Under the pieces are notes generated by a model. That model searched no databases and was not told the DNA's origin. It saw only the letters and a list, made by a program, of their open reading frames with translations. Below, piece by piece: positions 62,003 through 64,000 of a stretch of 64,000 nt of DNA. The position numbers were made by a program, and so were the translations under genes. The stretch covers positions 1 to 64,000 of the forward strand of contig LADS01000057.1 in NCBI GenBank assembly GCA_000961725.1, in the 5' to 3' direction. This stretch comes from Desulfobulbaceae bacterium BRH_c16a. GTDB taxonomy: Bacteria > Desulfobacterota > Desulfobulbia > Desulfobulbales > Desulfocapsaceae. Position 1 is the stretch's first letter. Every line of letters starts with the position of its first letter.

Positions 62003-63931
62003 ATGGAACTCAATTCTCGTGTACCGTCCGGCCCTCTGGAAAATAAATGGAGTAATCACCGTTTTTCCAACAAGCTCGTCAATCCTGCCAACAGGAGGAA
62101 ATTCAGTGCAATCGTGGTCGGAACCGGACTTGCCGGGGCATCGGCGTCGGCGACCCTGGCAGAGCAGGGATATCAGGTCAAAACATTCTGTATCCAGGAT
62201 AGTCCCAGAAGAGCGCACTCGATTGCCGCACAGGGAGGCATCAACGCCGCCAAGAATTATCAGAATGACGGCGACTCCGTTCATCGGCTGTTTTACGATA
62301 CTATAAAGGGCGGCGACTTTCGCGCAAGAGAGGCGAACGTCTATCGCCTGGCCGAAGTCAGCAACCAGATCATCGATCAATGTGTCGCCCAGGGAGTCCC
62401 CTTCGCAAGAGAATACGGCGGTACGCTTGCCAACAGATCTTTTGGCGGTGCCCAGGTATCACGAACTTTTTATGCCAGGGGTCAAACCGGCCAACAGCTC
62501 CTGCTGGGTGCATACGGTGCACTCTCCAGGCAAATCCACACCGGTAAAGTAAAGATGTATACCCGCCGGGAGATGATGGATGTCGTTATTGTCGATGGCC
62601 GGGCAAGAGGTATCACAACAAGAAATATCATCACCGGTGAGATCGAGAGTCACTCGGCAGATGTTGTTATCCTGGCAACGGGAGGATATGGTAATGTGTA
62701 TTTCCTCTCCACCAATGCCATGGCATCCAATGTGACCGCGGCCTGGCGAGCCCATAAACGCGGCGCCGGATTTGCCAATCCTTCATTTGTCCAGATTCAT
62801 CCCACGTGTATCCCCGTCCATGGCGATTACCAGTCGAAACTGACGTTGATGAGCGAGAGCCTGCGAAATGACGGCCGGGTCTGGGTACCTAAGAAAAAGG
62901 GCGACACCCGTAAACCAGCCGATATTCCGGAACAGGAAAGGGACTATTACCTGGAGAACAAATATCCGAGTTTCGGTAATCTGGTACCGCGAGACGTAGC
63001 GTCGAGAAATGCCAAGGAGCAATGCGATCTCGGCAAAGGCGTCGGTAACACCGGGCTTGCCGTGTATCTCGATTTCGCCGATGCCATAAAGCGTGACGGC
63101 AAGGAAACCATCTACAAGAAATATGGTAATCTTTTCCAGATGTATGAAAAAATTACCGACAGCAATCCGATGGTCGAACCGATGATGATCTACCCTGCCG
63201 TTCATTATACCATGGGTGGACTTTGGGTCGATTACGATCTTATGACGACCATTCCCGGACTCTTTGCCATCGGCGAATGCAACTTCTCCGACCATGGCGC
63301 AAACCGTCTGGGCGCAAGCGCCCTCATGCAAGGACTGGCGGACGGTTATTTCATAATTGCCACTTCTGTTGCTCATTATCTTGGAACCAACAAGCTTGAG
63401 CAAGTAAGTGAACATTCCGCGCCCTTCCTCGATTCAAGACGTTGGGTCGAAGATCGCATCGCCCGGATACTGCAGAACAGCAGCGGTGGCCCCACAGGAA
63501 AGTTCACTGTCGATGAGATCCACAAGGAACTCGGCAAATTGATGTGGGATAACTGCGGTATGGCCAGAAACAAAGCCGACCTTGAAGCTGCTCTTTCGAA
63601 GCTGCCCAGGATCAAACAAAAGTTCTGGGACTCCGTGTATATTCCCGGGACAACAAAAGAGATCAACCAGTCCCTTGAGCGTGCAGGCCGGGTCGCCGAT
63701 TTTCTGGAATTTGCCGAAATTATGATTCGCGATGCGCTGACCAGGGAAGAATCCTGCGGCTGCCACCTGCGAGAAGAAAGTCAAACCGAAGAAAACGAAG
63801 CAAAACGAAATGATGCTGATTATTCGCACGTTTCGGTGTGGGAACATGCCGGTGAGGAACAACCGCCAGTAATGCATAAGGAACCGCTTGTATTTGAGTA
63901 TGTGACCCCCAGTCAACGAAGCTATAAGTAG
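62003..63931 (+). CDS. sdhA: Succinate dehydrogenase/fumarate reductase flavoprotein subunit
   Basis: 642 residues. FAD-binding Rossmann motif AIVVGTGLAGASASATLAE, H72 in RRAHSIAAQGG (covalent FAD), and active-site blocks QIHPTC, HYTMGGLWVDY and GANRLGASALMQG. Catalyses succinate/fumarate interconversion. AGGAAAGG precedes the ATG. The C-terminus (ESCGCHLREES...) and the extended length match the single-anchor type. sdhB follows. Confidence 0.96.
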   Translation: MELNSRVPSGPLENKWSNHRFSNKLVNPANRRKFSAIVVGTGLAGASASATLAEQGYQVKTFCIQDSPRRAHSIAAQGGINAAKNYQNDGDSVHRLFYDTIKGGDFRAREANVYRLAEVSNQIIDQCVAQGVPFAREYGGTLANRSFGGAQVSRTFYARGQTGQQLLLGAYGALSRQIHTGKVKMYTRREMMDVVIVDGRARGITTRNIITGEIESHSADVVILATGGYGNVYFLSTNAMASNVTAAWRAHKRGAGFANPSFVQIHPTCIPVHGDYQSKLTLMSESLRNDGRVWVPKKKGDTRKPADIPEQERDYYLENKYPSFGNLVPRDVASRNAKEQCDLGKGVGNTGLAVYLDFADAIKRDGKETIYKKYGNLFQMYEKITDSNPMVEPMMIYPAVHYTMGGLWVDYDLMTTIPGLFAIGECNFSDHGANRLGASALMQGLADGYFIIATSVAHYLGTNKLEQVSEHSAPFLDSRRWVEDRIARILQNSSGGPTGKFTVDEIHKELGKLMWDNCGMARNKADLEAALSKLPRIKQKFWDSVYIPGTTKEINQSLERAGRVADFLEFAEIMIRDALTREESCGCHLREESQTEENEAKRNDADYSHVSVWEHAGEEQPPVMHKEPLVFEYVTPSQRSYK

Positions 63932-63985
63932 AGGCGCACAGACCAACACGACGGACTTCAACAGAATTCTTAAGGTATAGACAAT

Positions 63986-64000
63986 ATGAGCAGCATTAAC
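63986..64000 (+). CDS. sdhB: Start of succinate dehydrogenase iron-sulfur subunit (cut by window edge)
   Basis: Five codons (MSSIN) are visible 54 bases after sdhA, with AAGG upstream. The call rests on gene order only: this sdhC-sdhA-sdhB arrangement is normal for the family. Confidence 0.5.

Noticed and set aside
1..64000. CRISPR arrays, rRNA genes, prophage cluster
   Set aside because: No regularly spaced repeats, no rRNA segments and no phage structural genes were seen.

Overview
The window reads as ordinary chromosome from a Gram-negative, anaerobic deltaproteobacterium-type organism, most like the Desulfobulbales (Desulfobacterota). This placement is inferred from gene families: a complete lipid A branch (LpxC, LpxK, LpxB), a diheme-type SdhC/SdhA pair, a DUF4911 protein beside miaB, short topoisomerase IV genes of the ParE/ParC type common in these bacteria, and a PheA-ACT-TyrA fusion. 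No 16S rRNA is present, so the name is not proven. GC is near 50 percent and genes lie on both strands in short operons.

Layout. 1-0.8 kb: cut end of an IS1634-type insertion sequence and a degenerate repeat. 0.8-3.5 kb: two-component pair (soluble PAS histidine kinase and a response regulator with a SpoIIE/PP2C phosphatase). 3.5-10.1 kb: cobalamin nucleotide-loop operon cobC-cobU-cobT-cobS-(cobD::cobQ fusion)-cbiB, then ndk. 10.7-15.5 kb: xseA, a YfgM-like TPR protein with panC, a KdnA/GnnB-like sugar aminotransferase, a short SleB-type hydrolase. 16-18.3 kb: lpxC and lpxK. 18.5-23.3 kb: livKHMGF branched-chain amino acid ABC transporter with an intrinsic terminator between livK and livH. 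23.4-25.8 kb: GnnA-like oxidoreductase, lpxB, Smr protein. 25.8-31.3 kb: molybdopterin-binding protein, nucleotide-sugar dehydrogenase, queD, TrmN6-like methylase, comM. 31.4-35.9 kb: uncharacterised proteins, dCMP deaminase, alpha/beta hydrolase, tRNA-His. 36-43.8 kb: PheA-TyrA fusion, a helicase-exonuclease that fuses MrfA and MrfB, SH3 protein, ldcA, coaX, cutA. 44-49.6 kb: parE, parC, miaB. 49.6-55.3 kb: purB, recJ-miaA-ComEA-like operon, trmL. 55.3-61.1 kb: MITE-like hairpin elements, serC, radical SAM protein, rlmN, DUF445 protein, HAD phosphatase. 61.3 kb to the end: sdhC, sdhA and the first codons of sdhB.

The cobalamin genes together make the aminopropanol arm, amidate cobyric acid, join the two and attach the lower ligand. 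The lipid A genes are split over three loci, and the GnnA-like gene overlapping lpxB, with a KdnA/GnnB-like aminotransferase 8 kb away, hints at amino-sugar-modified LPS.

The least explained signal is a family of long hairpin elements. Two lie head to tail between trmL and serC (55301-55441 and 55444-55604), each bounded by TA, and a third fills the rlmN/DUF445 gap (58689-58824). Their arms differ in sequence, yet all three keep the same ordered core: CGAGGC, then GCATA, then CCGARGA, then AACGAAG. In each hairpin CGAGGC faces AACGAAG. Other points worth a look are the three gene fusions (CobD-CobQ, PheA-TyrA, MrfA-MrfB) and a 40-bp repeat shared by the upstream regions of the histidine kinase and xseA.
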